Shown here: piece after piece, positions 9,770 through 20,470 of the stretch
How positions within the stretch are numbered: the first letter of the stretch is position 1
Layout of the letters: the number at the start of each line of letters is the position of its first letter
From: Methanocorpusculum sp.
GTDB taxonomy: Archaea; Halobacteriota; Methanomicrobia; Methanomicrobiales; Methanocorpusculaceae
Length of the DNA: 64,000 bases
Assembly: GCA_017399555.1 (NCBI GenBank)
Contig: JAFQBW010000060.1
Location: 25,596-89,595, forward strand
Direction: 5' to 3'
Translations under genes and position numbers: made by a program
The notes under the pieces: generated by a model
Told to the model about the DNA's origin: nothing
The model's database searches: none
Seen by the model: the letters and a program-made list of their open reading frames with translations, nothing else

Positions 9770-9851
9770 GCGGGTCTGCTGCTTCGTTGTTGCAGCTCTC
9801 CCGCTTCCTTGACGGTTGAACAAAAAAAACTGACGAGGTTAGTTGAAGATT
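9770..9851 (+). promoter_or_regulatory. Repeated surface-gene leader element, copy 1
   Basis: A palindromic hairpin with outer stem gcggg/cccgc, inner stem gctgc/gcagc and tct/tct internal bulges spans 9770-9804. It is followed by ggttgaacaaaa (about 9811) and a gaggtt element just before the start. The whole block recurs at 20394-20470 before the next transcript, and the similarity runs on into the coding sequence. It may be a shared promoter/5'-leader controlling both giant-protein transcripts. Confidence 0.65.
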
Positions 9852-12800
9852 ATGATGAAGAAAAGTGAGACTGAGGCAGGCTCAACGAGGCGTGCTTCGG
9901 TAAAGACACTGCGGCTTGTGGTGTGTGCTGCGGTTGTATTGATGACGCTGTGTCTGGCGATGGCCATGCCTGTCTTAGCGGAGAATGAAACTCTTGATAG
10001 TGAATTGAATTTTTCGGTGAGTAACAGTGATTCTGAACAGGATACTGCTGTATTGCCGGAAGATAGTTCGGGAGCATCAGAATCAGAGCTTCCTGTGGAA
10101 CAGAGTGCGTCTCTGCCCGCTGTCACATCCTCACCATCATCTGAGATTCCTGTTGTATTTGTATATCAGAACACAGGCTATGAGGGCGAATGGACCTGCG
10201 GAAGTAATTCCGTCACCTTTGTCAACGGAGTAGTTACCGGTGATGATATTACTCCTGGAATCTACACGAATTCATCTGGTTACTCTATTAATCTGATGTA
10301 TCCTACAGCAGAGATTGACATCACGCTGAATGGTGAATCCATTATTGGAAAAACCATTCATCCGGCAGATGCTCCGTTTGTTGTTGTCTCGGTAAGCACC
10401 GAGAATGGATACTATACTGAAGGCGGAAGCAACCTTGGTCTGGTTTTCAGTAATGAGGAGCAGAATATCCATGACACCCATATCTTTGGTGGAAAGTATT
10501 ACAATTACAGGTGGAATGAGACTCGTTATTCTCAGTATTCTGCATCATCGTATGCAGAAATCGGTGAGTGGACTGTACGTGCTCTGTTCTCTACAGGTTA
10601 TGCAGATGGTTCGTTGAGTTATAGTACTCCATCTGAGTATTGTTATAGCCAGAATTACTCATTCACTGTTTCAGATACTGCTGATGCAGTAAATTTCCCT
10701 TGTCTCATTATAAATGGGCCATCCGGAGTATCGCTTGATACTCGCTATTCATCTGATATTGATTTCTATGCCACCTATTATGATGCAGATGGAATCTCCA
10801 AATCAGAAACAATTCTCTGGACAAGCAGCAATCCGTCTGTTCTTACAATAGATTCATATGGTTACATAACTCCTAAAAAGATTGGAGAGGTTGAAATTAC
10901 TGCCTCTCTTGTAACCAATCCAGCAGTATCTGCGTCAACTACTGTTTCAGTTGAAGAGACAAGAGTTACAAAAATATCCGGTTCTTACTCATCAACTCTG
11001 TCAATAGGAACAACACGGTCTACTTACGTAGAACTGTATGATCAGTTCGGTATAGAAGTGTCTCCCAAAGATCTTCAATGGGAAATTCTTGAGGGAAATA
11101 GCAATATCACTCTTACGAATTATCTTCCGACTGAAAATCGTGTGACAATTACACCAGTTCATCCCGGTACTGCAACAATTCTTGCATATCCAGAATCTAA
11201 TCCCACACTTCAATGGAAACATAAGGTTACGGTAGTTAATTCGTCACCAGTAGGTGACATTACTTCTATCAGTGTAAGTGATAACCATGTTATCTTATAC
11301 ATAGGAGCAAAACCAAGTACTGATACTGTTGATGCATATGTATGTGACCAGTTCGGGTCATACATTTATGATGAGGAGGTTGAATGGACGGTTGACAACA
11401 CTTCAGTGGTTTCTGTTACCGTAAACCCTGATGTTAATCACCCAACTCTTGAAGCATTGTTTACTCCAAAAGCAGTAGGTACAACAACAGTTCTTGTTTC
11501 TGCGAAGAATAATCCTCTGGTTAATGCGACAATTAATGTGGAGGTTCGAGAGTCAATAATTACATCTGTTGGTTTCCTATGGCATGATTATCCTGATGTG
11601 ATGACAGTTACTTCTTCTGAATCTGATCGTATTCGAAGTTTTGATCAGTACAACAGAGTTGTTTATGATGACACGTTAAATGTCACGGTAAGTCCAGCAG
11701 GTCTCCTGCAACTTTATGATTACTCACAGAAATCAACATCAGGAATCATTATTGATTCGGATGACTCTGTAGAAATCACAGCTCTTCATGCAGGAAATGT
11801 AACTCTGCGTGCAGAGTCTATATCTAATTCATCCGTATACATCGAAAAGCAGATTCAGATTCTGCCGTTTGATGTTGCAAGAATTGATATCACGTCTGCG
11901 CCCTCCAATCTCAAATTTGGTGACACTGATTATGTATATAGTCATCTCTATGATTCATTTGGGGAGTTAATTTCCAGATCTGGTTTTACTGTTCTCTGGA
12001 CAGTTGATAACTACTCCACTCTTGGACTATCTGTAAACGAAAGCAGTGCTGATTCGAGCATTCAGTTCATTGGTTTAAATACAGGAACAGCAACTGTTCG
12101 TGCGACATTGAAGGAGATTCCGTCTGTTTATGATGAGGTGACAGTACGGGTAGTTCCAGCGTCAGAAGGAGCATATGTAGAAATCAAGTCTAATCCTGAG
12201 AAAATCTCCACTCTTGCAGAGCGTGACGAAATCTATGCCTACTTGGAAGACCAGTATGGCAGTTCTCTCCGTAATAGTCCTATTGTGTGGACTGTTGAAA
12301 ACTCTTCAGTTCTTTACCTCTCCTTGAATGAGACAGAACATAATGATTATGTTGAACTGATTCCGGTGAATCCTGGTACTACTACGATTCGTGCAGCTGC
12401 AAAGAATGATCAGACACGGTATGACGAAATTGAAGTCACTGTGGAAGAGACAGTACTGACATCGGTTAAACTCTCTGGAACTACAGAGATGTCACTTTTG
12501 GAAGATAGACGTGGTTCAGCATCTGCAAAAGTTCTTGATCAGTTTGGCTGTAATGTGCCGTCAGAACAGATTAAATGGATACAGTCGAATTCTGCAGTTC
12601 TTAGACTATCCTCATCAACAAGTAAGTCTGGCTCTTCTATCTATTTGTATCCGGCATCAGTAGGAACAACAGTTCTCCGGGCATCATCAGTAACGAACTC
12701 TAATTTGTTCTGGGAGATGGAAGTAACAGTTGAAGAACCGGTTGCAACGGAGGTAAAATTGAATGCTGATTCTCTCACGTATGATTCAATAAACAAGGTC

Positions 12801-15800
12801 TATGTTCTGGTTCTTGGTGATACATCAGAGTATGTAGTTGGATATGTTTATGATCAGTTTGGACATGATCTCTCCGGCTTCAATCTAAGTTGGTCTGTTG
12901 ATAATCAGGATATTCTGTCGTTCTCTTCTGCAGAATCAAAACAGGGTGAAGATGTACATCTCATTCCAAACAAGGCAGGAAACGCAGTAATTACCATGGC
13001 TGCTGTCGGGAATACATCTGCAATAAAAACATTGCCGATAGTTGTTGAGGAACCAGTGGCGAAATCATTCTATCTTCCGGAATATCGGAGAAGTATTACT
13101 ATCACTCTTGGAAACTCCTATGATTTGGACGCACCCTCTACCCGTCATCAGGGTGGCGGTTGGATGAAGAATGAAACAATCGTTTGGTCTGTTGACAACC
13201 CGTCTGTTATCTCTTTATATAACGAAACCAGTATCACTGATAGATGGGGTGATTCTAGTGTTATAATAACCGCAAACGCATTAGGTACTGCTGAAATTAC
13301 TGTCTATCCAAAATCGAATCCATCACTGAAAGAAACAGTGGTGATAACTGTTGAAGATCCGGTAATTACCCGTATTTCAGACAAGACCTATATTGGCTCA
13401 GGAATTACTTTCACTTCCTCGCAGCCAAGAGATGTGACACTTTATCTTAGTGATCAGCGTGGATTTGGTATATCTAATGAAACTCTGCTCTGGAGTGTGG
13501 ACAATGCTTCAATCCTGAACCTGTCACAGGAAGAAACGATTACTGGAATTGGTGGTATGTCTACAGTAACAATTACACCGAAGATGAATGGAGTTACAAA
13601 TGTAACGATTCAGTCTGCAACGAACACCTCCATCGTCCGGACGATTCCAGTTACAGTAAACATGCCAGTGCTCTCAAAAATCGTTACATCTCCATCGGAA
13701 GTAGTTATCAGTACCGCATCGGGAGATAAGAGTATTACTATTCGTGTATATGATCAGCGTGGATACAGTATATCTGGACAAAACTTAATTCTCTCTGTAG
13801 ATAATCCATCTGTTATAACTCTCTCAGAGAAATCCCTGATAACAGATGATTATAATTACATAGATATTACTCCAAATAAAGCAGGAACTGCCGTAATCAC
13901 TATTACTTCAGCAGACAATCCATCTATCTCAAAACAGGTTAATGTCACTGTCGAAGAACCTGTTCTTTCAAAGTTACAAACTGGAAATTCTATTTCTGTA
14001 ACATTAGGTCACTCGACCAGTGCATATGTTTATGCATATGATCAGTTTGGTTATGGTATTTCAAATGAGAAGATTTCCTGGGATATTAAAGATTCATCGA
14101 TAGCCACTTTATCCTCAGAGTCAACACTTACCAGTAAGAGTGGTTATTCCACCATTAATATTATTCCAAAGAAGGAAGGAACAACTGTTCTCACTATTCG
14201 TTCTGAAACGAATAAATCACTGATAAAAGAGATTCCAATTACTGTAGAGAATCCGGGGCTGAACAGTATCGATGTATCTCTATCATCCATTAAGTTAACT
14301 ATAGGAAATACTCAATTAATTTCTGTTGGCGCTCGTGATCAGTTTAACTATGGTATTGCAAATGAAGTAATCCATCTTGAGGTTGATAATTCATCTGTCA
14401 TATCAATATCAGAAACAGATGTAGTTACCAGCTCTTCAGGTTATGGTTATCTTACTGTCACTCCAAAATCGGTAGGTACAACAAAGATTACTGTTCATTC
14501 AAAATCCAATCCATCTCTGACAAAAACAATCACAGTTGTTGTTGAAAAGCCAGTGGTGTATAGTTTATCTCTATTGTCATTTCAGGGATATTACAATCAA
14601 GCATATTTCACTACCGGTAATGTTGATACAATTAATGCATTTGTATATGATCAGTTTTCTAACAGGCTTAATGGAATCTCACTTCTTTGGTCAATAGATA
14701 ATTCCTCAGTTCTCAGTTTGGCTACGTCCTCATCAGTAACTGCAGATAGTGGATATTCAACAATGGATGTCACACCAAAAGCCGAAGGGACAGCAGTAAT
14801 TACTGTTTATCCTTCTTCAAATCCATCTCTGAAAAAAGAAATCCGTGTAACTGTTGAAGACGAGATCATAAGCAAGATGTCTGCCAAGTCATCCATGTCC
14901 TTGGTTGTTGGAGACACAAAAAGTGCAGCGGCATATGTTGATAATCAGTTTGGTGATGGAGTTGAAGGTGAGGTAGTATTGTGGACTGTGGATAATCCCT
15001 CTGTTATATCCCTGGGTGCTGCATCCAGTGAGACAAACAGTTATGGTACTGCCTCTGTCATGACAACTGCAAAAGCACCGGGTAGTGCAACCATTACTGC
15101 AACCCTTGCTTCTAATAGTTCCATGAAGGTAACGATTCCGGTTACTGTGGAAGAATTAGTGGTGAGCAGTATTACTGGAAGCTCTGCAATATCGGTAACA
15201 CCAGGAACAAAACCCGCTGTGTATTGTTCTGTCTTTAATCAGTTTGGAACAAGTGTTGGTGCTGGAGAAATTATTTACTGGAAATCTGAAGACACATCAA
15301 TCCTTGAATTAGAGACATCTTCATCAGTTACAACAGGCAGCTATTCATCTACTTCCATGTCCGTTATCCCGAAGAAACCGGGAGTTACAAAGATTATCGT
15401 AAGTTCTCAGAATAATCCTTCAGTAACTCACACGATAACAGTTACGGTTGAAGAGGCAATTGTATCTTCTATTGGGTCTTATGACTCACTCTCTTCGTCG
15501 GAGGATAAAACAGCAGAAATCCTCCTTCTGAACCAGGTTGGAAATGAGTACATTTATGGTTATGTTTATAATCAGTTTGATCACTCACTCACAGGTGAGA
15601 GAATCAAATGGACCGTGAGTAATCCTTCTGTTCTCTCCCTCTCCACATATGAATCCGAGAGTTCAAAAACAGTATATCTCACACCAAAATCAGAAGGTAC
15701 TGCAGTTATAACTCTGTCTTCTATAAAGAATCCAGCTATCTCTAAGGAGATTACGATTCGTGTGGTAAAACCGGTAATCACTGATATTGCTTCTTCACCG

Positions 15801-18800
15801 AATGTGGATGAGTATACTGTTGTTCTTGACTCACCTTCATATCTCTATGGAAATGTGAGGTATCAGGATAGTACACCTGCATCGGATGAACTGATATCAT
15901 GGACCGTTGAGGATGATTCAGTACTTTCTCTCTCAACCCCGTTGTCCCTGAGTTCGGAAGCAGTCATGCTGACTCCGGTTTCGGTTGGCAGTACTACGCT
16001 CACGCTGACTTCTGTCGCATACCCCGAATTAACTAAAACTATTCATGTCTCGGTTAAGGAAGCAGCGCCTGCTAAATTAACAGTATCATGGCCAACTTAT
16101 CCAGCCACAAGGTCAGATGGAACGATTGCAATTGATGCATACACGTATCTTACTGCAGTTGTAACAACTGCAGATGGTGCAGTCTTACCTGCTGAAATGG
16201 TGAATATTACGATCTCCAACCCTGATATTGTAACTGTAACACCGCTGAATACGGAAAATGACCTTTCCTCTTTAACTGGAGTCTACTCTGTGGTACCGAA
16301 GTCTGTTGGTCAGACAATTATCCACGTATCTGCAGTTGACAATCCGGCAATATCAGAAGACGTAACGGTAACTGTTGTTGGTGAGACAAAACCGGAGATT
16401 ACATTAAACAATGTTGCAGATCCATTAACCATGGATTCAGTGGAACGGAAATCGTTCTCTGCAAAAGATCAGTTTGGAAACCCGTTGAAACCTGAATTAA
16501 TCAAGTTCAAATCAAGTGATAATTCGATAGTAGATATCGAAGTTATTGATAGATATCTTGGCGCATCTATATTCAGCACATATGGCAGCGGTTATTATCC
16601 GATTCACTACACACCTAAATCTGTCGGAAGCACAGAGATTCAGGCATATCTGACATCCAATCCGTCTGCTCTCTCTAACAGCATTACACTCACCGTTACA
16701 TCTGAGAATGCTAAAGTCTCTGCCATGTACTTTGGTATCGTGCAGAATACAGTCAAAGTAGAGAAAGCCAATGGCGGTGGAACTTATGTTCATGCTCCAC
16801 CAGTTCCATCCAACCTTCCGGAAATTCATGGTTCCAGTAATGGTGTTGTCGTATTATCTCAGAATGGAAACTATGAAGGTGCTGTCCTTCTCGTAGATCA
16901 GTATGGAAACAATCTGCCGTTAGAAGGTGCAATCATCTCTGCAGATACTGATGGTATTGTCTCTATCGATACGTATACTCCTGTATTTGGATGTGATGGA
17001 TATGAACATTGTTACAGCTTCAAGATTACTGCCTTAAAAGAAGGACAGACTACCCTGACAGCTGTTTCAAAATCTAACTCATCATTATCCAAGTCCCTTA
17101 AGGTTTATGTGACTAATGGTTCTTCCTTTGTATCACCGCTCCCGCCGGCAGAAAAACCGAAGGAAGAAACAACAGTAATCCCGCCTGACTTCTCTCCGGC
17201 TGCAGGAACATTTACTGATTCAACCACTGTCACTCTTATGACAGGAACAGCTGACGCAGACATCTACTACACAACCGATGGTTCAACACCAACGAAGAAC
17301 AGCAACCGCTACACCGCTCCATTTACTGTAAGTGACACAACCCTTGTCAAAGCTGTTGCTATCAAAGGAGATGCAGTAAGTACTGAGGTCTCTGCTCTGT
17401 ACACCAAATATGAACCGGTAAAAGAGTATGCAGTCAGCATATCAGATTCAAACGGTGGAACAGTAACCGCAGACAAGACAACCGCAAAAGATGGTGATTT
17501 AATCAGCCTCACCTTTACACCGGGTAACAACCATCAGCTTGTCAGCTGGAGCATTACCGGAACACTTTCTGGAAAGACAGTTGAGAAGACTGCTAAGGTA
17601 ACTGAATTTGCTATGTGGGGAGAACCGGTAATCGTCAAGGCAGAGTTTGTAGAAACTATTGACAAGACGCCAAAACCAGTCACAGTAAAAATTATCAATA
17701 ATCCATCCCGTGTTTATGAAGGAGATACTGGCACACTTAATGCAGTTATATATGACCAGTTCGGCGAGAGGATGGAGTACAACACAGTAACATGGACATC
17801 TGACAACAGCTCCATCCTTGAAATCGACAGCACGAGCGGAGCATACACTGCACACAACGGCGGCTCTGTGTTAATCACTGCAACAGCAGTCTCTGATGCA
17901 AACCTCACCTCAAAACTGACCATATCAGTTTACGTTCCGCCAAAGCCGCTTGTATCCGGCAAGATTGACGGACCAACTACTGCCTATTATGGCGTCATGA
18001 GCGAACCGTTTGTTGTAACATCTGAGTATACCTCTCACCTCCACTGGGATTGGGGAGACGGTTCAAAGACACAGTCTATGACAAAAGGATTTGTTGACTT
18101 ACTTCTCCAGAACATCGATGCTGATTGGGCATACAGAAGTGTCGATGTCGTAGCACACACCTTCATTCAATTAGGTGATGTGGAAGTAACACTGACCCCG
18201 GCAAACACCTACCGGTTTGGTGATGAGAAGACCTTCAATGTATATGTAACTTATGCACCTCCACGAAATCTGAAGATTACTGATGGTCCATCTGCAGTAA
18301 CTGCAGGTGAAACTGCTGTATACACAGCATTCGCAACAGGGGCTGACAGATTCACCTGGTATCTTGACGGTGTTGAGGTAACAGGTCAGAACTCTCACGT
18401 TGCATCTATACCAATTCCGGATACTGCAACTGCAAAGACTTCTGAACTGAAAGTTGTAGCATACAAAGAAGGAACAGCATGCAGTCCGGTAACTATGTCT
18501 GTTGACGTCTCTGTTCCAGGAGGAGAACTTGGAAACTTTGGCTCTCTTATAGTGAATCCAGTAAAACCCACGAAGGGCGAAGTAACAGTATTTACCATAG
18601 ACAGTGTATCCAATGCAGTAAACTACAAATGGGAGTTCGATGATGGAACAATACTGGAAACAACTGCTCCTTCAGTCTCATATACATTAAAAGACAAGCA
18701 GACTGACAGAGTCACAGTTACTGCATACAACAGTGTCGGTGTTTCGAAGTCTCAGGAGTTCTCGTTCACTGCAGCGGGCGAAAAACCTGAGACTCCAAAA

Positions 18801-20306
18801 GTTACTGCTGATATCGAAACAGCATACACAGGAAACACAACGGTGTTCACTGCTTCAGCTGATACTGCAACCTCATGGACATGGTCTATTGACGGTGTAG
18901 TTGATACCGGTGTGACCTCTAATACATATTCCAGATTCTGGACTGTCGATGAAGTTGGTAAGCATCTTATTACTGTCACTGCCGAAAACGAGTATGGGTT
19001 AACAACGAAAAACATGGGATATACTGTCCTTCCGAAACCAGGAAAGCCTGCAGTAATTGAGAGTCTGCTTGGCCCGTCCATCTTCATCGAAGGAGCAGAG
19101 GCAACATTCAGCGCTGTTATCAAATCCAATGATAAGTATGATGTTGCATGGTATTTGAATGACAACACGTTAAGCGAGACATCCTCTGTTCTTAGACAGA
19201 CACTTACTCCTGGAACCTACACTCTGACAGTTGTTGTAACTACTGAATATGAGGAAGTATCCAAGCTTGAAAAATCCATTGTTGTAAAAGAACGTGACAC
19301 AGCATCCACTGCAAAGAAAGATACTCTGAAGACCGCAGCCGAAAATGCTCAGACCTTACGTCTTGAAGATGGTTCAGCAGACGGAACAAGTGCTCTTGGA
19401 AGTGTTGGTTCAGTCAGTGTTGATGCCGTAGATATCAGTGAATCTGCAGATTCTGTGTCTATTTCAGTATCACAGATTGATACCGAAGACCTCTATGGAT
19501 TCACCACAGAGATGGGAGATGCCAAAGACGCGCTTCTGAGTGTTAATATTACTCCAACAGGTCTTAAGAATGAAAAAGACTTAAGCAGCAATGCTGAAAT
19601 CACTTTCTCTCTTATGAAGGATGATGTCGCAGATCCAGACAACATTGAGTTCTACAGACTTGATACTGGTTCAGGAATTGATCAGTGGGTCAAACTACAT
19701 AAGTTAAGTTGTACAGAAGAAGGAGACTTCTATGTATTCTGTGTGGCAGCATCGGGAATGTCTCAATTCGTTGCAGTACCTGTTGCAGATTTACAGGATT
19801 CTAATCTACCTTCTGTCCCGACCGTTGAGATTACCAACACTACTGCAACCTTCAATGCAAAGATTCCGGCAGAAGTAAGCTACACGTTATCTCCTGACAG
19901 CATTAGCAGTCTTCGTGCACCGGTTCTGACAAAAGGCGGCTTGACACTTACTATCGGCAATGTTATCGTCGAGAAAGTTGTTGGTGGTTCTTCCACAAAA
20001 GTATCTGCAGAGGTTCTGGCAAACGGTGAGGTTTCTGTGTCTGGTGATATCAGCGATGCAGAGTCTCTGAAGGTAAGCTTCATGGGAAGAATTCTGGGTG
20101 ACACCCTCGGCAATGGAAAAGTCGGTGCGGTCAGTGCATTAAAGATCGCCCAGAATATTGTTGGTCTCGAATCCGGAAAGATGAGTGACACGGACAAATT
20201 CTATGGTGACGTCAATGGTGACGGCAATGTCAAGGTTGTCGATGCACTCATGATTGCGCAGTACACTGTTGGAATCCTGGATGAGAACTATGTGAGAGTT
20301 GCATAA
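9852..20306 (+). CDS. Giant dockerin-bearing Big-repeat surface protein, 3484 aa (C)
   Basis: Signal peptide at about 1-45. A FVYQNTGYEGEW module (about 98-280) is shared with protein G. About 22 Big/Ig-like repeats of 85-100 residues follow, marked by variants of YDQFG, WTVDNSSVL, PKSVGTT and VTVEEP. Next come a chitobiase C-terminal-like domain (about 2443-2516, YYTTDGSTPT), a beta repeat with GGTVTA, another Big repeat, PKD-like domains (HWDWGDGS, WEFDDGT) and a pre-sorting-type domain (FYRLDTGSGIDQW). An X-module and a type I dockerin form the last ~70 residues. Dockerin loop 2 (DVNGDGNVKVVD) has full calcium ligands; loop 1 (DTLGNGKVGAVS) is degenerate. No C-terminal anchor is present, so attachment probably depends on the dockerin. 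The ATG at 9852 matches the start of 20471; a TTG 9 nt earlier is less likely. Confidence 0.82.
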   Translation: MMKKSETEAGSTRRASVKTLRLVVCAAVVLMTLCLAMAMPVLAENETLDSELNFSVSNSDSEQDTAVLPEDSSGASESELPVEQSASLPAVTSSPSSEIPVVFVYQNTGYEGEWTCGSNSVTFVNGVVTGDDITPGIYTNSSGYSINLMYPTAEIDITLNGESIIGKTIHPADAPFVVVSVSTENGYYTEGGSNLGLVFSNEEQNIHDTHIFGGKYYNYRWNETRYSQYSASSYAEIGEWTVRALFSTGYADGSLSYSTPSEYCYSQNYSFTVSDTADAVNFPCLIINGPSGVSLDTRYSSDIDFYATYYDADGISKSETILWTSSNPSVLTIDSYGYITPKKIGEVEITASLVTNPAVSASTTVSVEETRVTKISGSYSSTLSIGTTRSTYVELYDQFGIEVSPKDLQWEILEGNSNITLTNYLPTENRVTITPVHPGTATILAYPESNPTLQWKHKVTVVNSSPVGDITSISVSDNHVILYIGAKPSTDTVDAYVCDQFGSYIYDEEVEWTVDNTSVVSVTVNPDVNHPTLEALFTPKAVGTTTVLVSAKNNPLVNATINVEVRESIITSVGFLWHDYPDVMTVTSSESDRIRSFDQYNRVVYDDTLNVTVSPAGLLQLYDYSQKSTSGIIIDSDDSVEITALHAGNVTLRAESISNSSVYIEKQIQILPFDVARIDITSAPSNLKFGDTDYVYSHLYDSFGELISRSGFTVLWTVDNYSTLGLSVNESSADSSIQFIGLNTGTATVRATLKEIPSVYDEVTVRVVPASEGAYVEIKSNPEKISTLAERDEIYAYLEDQYGSSLRNSPIVWTVENSSVLYLSLNETEHNDYVELIPVNPGTTTIRAAAKNDQTRYDEIEVTVEETVLTSVKLSGTTEMSLLEDRRGSASAKVLDQFGCNVPSEQIKWIQSNSAVLRLSSSTSKSGSSIYLYPASVGTTVLRASSVTNSNLFWEMEVTVEEPVATEVKLNADSLTYDSINKVYVLVLGDTSEYVVGYVYDQFGHDLSGFNLSWSVDNQDILSFSSAESKQGEDVHLIPNKAGNAVITMAAVGNTSAIKTLPIVVEEPVAKSFYLPEYRRSITITLGNSYDLDAPSTRHQGGGWMKNETIVWSVDNPSVISLYNETSITDRWGDSSVIITANALGTAEITVYPKSNPSLKETVVITVEDPVITRISDKTYIGSGITFTSSQPRDVTLYLSDQRGFGISNETLLWSVDNASILNLSQEETITGIGGMSTVTITPKMNGVTNVTIQSATNTSIVRTIPVTVNMPVLSKIVTSPSEVVISTASGDKSITIRVYDQRGYSISGQNLILSVDNPSVITLSEKSLITDDYNYIDITPNKAGTAVITITSADNPSISKQVNVTVEEPVLSKLQTGNSISVTLGHSTSAYVYAYDQFGYGISNEKISWDIKDSSIATLSSESTLTSKSGYSTINIIPKKEGTTVLTIRSETNKSLIKEIPITVENPGLNSIDVSLSSIKLTIGNTQLISVGARDQFNYGIANEVIHLEVDNSSVISISETDVVTSSSGYGYLTVTPKSVGTTKITVHSKSNPSLTKTITVVVEKPVVYSLSLLSFQGYYNQAYFTTGNVDTINAFVYDQFSNRLNGISLLWSIDNSSVLSLATSSSVTADSGYSTMDVTPKAEGTAVITVYPSSNPSLKKEIRVTVEDEIISKMSAKSSMSLVVGDTKSAAAYVDNQFGDGVEGEVVLWTVDNPSVISLGAASSETNSYGTASVMTTAKAPGSATITATLASNSSMKVTIPVTVEELVVSSITGSSAISVTPGTKPAVYCSVFNQFGTSVGAGEIIYWKSEDTSILELETSSSVTTGSYSSTSMSVIPKKPGVTKIIVSSQNNPSVTHTITVTVEEAIVSSIGSYDSLSSSEDKTAEILLLNQVGNEYIYGYVYNQFDHSLTGERIKWTVSNPSVLSLSTYESESSKTVYLTPKSEGTAVITLSSIKNPAISKEITIRVVKPVITDIASSPNVDEYTVVLDSPSYLYGNVRYQDSTPASDELISWTVEDDSVLSLSTPLSLSSEAVMLTPVSVGSTTLTLTSVAYPELTKTIHVSVKEAAPAKLTVSWPTYPATRSDGTIAIDAYTYLTAVVTTADGAVLPAEMVNITISNPDIVTVTPLNTENDLSSLTGVYSVVPKSVGQTIIHVSAVDNPAISEDVTVTVVGETKPEITLNNVADPLTMDSVERKSFSAKDQFGNPLKPELIKFKSSDNSIVDIEVIDRYLGASIFSTYGSGYYPIHYTPKSVGSTEIQAYLTSNPSALSNSITLTVTSENAKVSAMYFGIVQNTVKVEKANGGGTYVHAPPVPSNLPEIHGSSNGVVVLSQNGNYEGAVLLVDQYGNNLPLEGAIISADTDGIVSIDTYTPVFGCDGYEHCYSFKITALKEGQTTLTAVSKSNSSLSKSLKVYVTNGSSFVSPLPPAEKPKEETTVIPPDFSPAAGTFTDSTTVTLMTGTADADIYYTTDGSTPTKNSNRYTAPFTVSDTTLVKAVAIKGDAVSTEVSALYTKYEPVKEYAVSISDSNGGTVTADKTTAKDGDLISLTFTPGNNHQLVSWSITGTLSGKTVEKTAKVTEFAMWGEPVIVKAEFVETIDKTPKPVTVKIINNPSRVYEGDTGTLNAVIYDQFGERMEYNTVTWTSDNSSILEIDSTSGAYTAHNGGSVLITATAVSDANLTSKLTISVYVPPKPLVSGKIDGPTTAYYGVMSEPFVVTSEYTSHLHWDWGDGSKTQSMTKGFVDLLLQNIDADWAYRSVDVVAHTFIQLGDVEVTLTPANTYRFGDEKTFNVYVTYAPPRNLKITDGPSAVTAGETAVYTAFATGADRFTWYLDGVEVTGQNSHVASIPIPDTATAKTSELKVVAYKEGTACSPVTMSVDVSVPGGELGNFGSLIVNPVKPTKGEVTVFTIDSVSNAVNYKWEFDDGTILETTAPSVSYTLKDKQTDRVTVTAYNSVGVSKSQEFSFTAAGEKPETPKVTADIETAYTGNTTVFTASADTATSWTWSIDGVVDTGVTSNTYSRFWTVDEVGKHLITVTAENEYGLTTKNMGYTVLPKPGKPAVIESLLGPSIFIEGAEATFSAVIKSNDKYDVAWYLNDNTLSETSSVLRQTLTPGTYTLTVVVTTEYEEVSKLEKSIVVKERDTASTAKKDTLKTAAENAQTLRLEDGSADGTSALGSVGSVSVDAVDISESADSVSISVSQIDTEDLYGFTTEMGDAKDALLSVNITPTGLKNEKDLSSNAEITFSLMKDDVADPDNIEFYRLDTGSGIDQWVKLHKLSCTEEGDFYVFCVAASGMSQFVAVPVADLQDSNLPSVPTVEITNTTATFNAKIPAEVSYTLSPDSISSLRAPVLTKGGLTLTIGNVIVEKVVGGSSTKVSAEVLANGEVSVSGDISDAESLKVSFMGRILGDTLGNGKVGAVSALKIAQNIVGLESGKMSDTDKFYGDVNGDGNVKVVDALMIAQYTVGILDENYVRVA
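19813..20306 (+). repeat. X-module/dockerin cassette, copy 1 of a 494-bp direct repeat
   Basis: These 494 bp match 37594-38087 at about 96-97% by eye, with the same length and no gaps, both ending at the stop codon. The match encodes the X-module and dockerin. Identity is far above that of the upstream domains. Confidence 0.9.
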
Positions 20307-20393
20307 GCAGCGAATCACTGAACAGAAAGACGAAAAACAAATACAGAAATGCGGCTGCTTTCCGGAACAGGATGGAGACTGGCTGCATTTCCT
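20307..20393. other. Spacer after protein C
   Basis: No gene. It holds a gaaatgc.../...gcatttc inverted repeat (about 20346-20391) that could form a terminator-like stem. Confidence 0.35.
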
Positions 20394-20470
20394 GCGGGTC
20401 TGCTGCTTCATGGTTGCAGCTCTCCCGCTTCTATACTGGTTGAACAAAACTCAATGAGGTTTATTGAATT
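20394..20470 (+). promoter_or_regulatory. Repeated surface-gene leader element, copy 2
   Basis: Second copy of the 9770-9851 element. The gcggg-tct-gctgc hairpin is at 20394-20428, then ggttgaacaaaa, gaggttt and ATG at 20471. It heads the five-gene operon 20471-38087. The near-identical arrangement suggests shared regulation with protein C. Confidence 0.65.

Noticed and set aside
16512..20197. Long - strand frames inside the giant surface genes (and the twin pair at 19880-20197 and 37661-37978)
   Set aside because: They are antisense to clearly coding DNA; the twin pair only reflects the 494-bp repeat.
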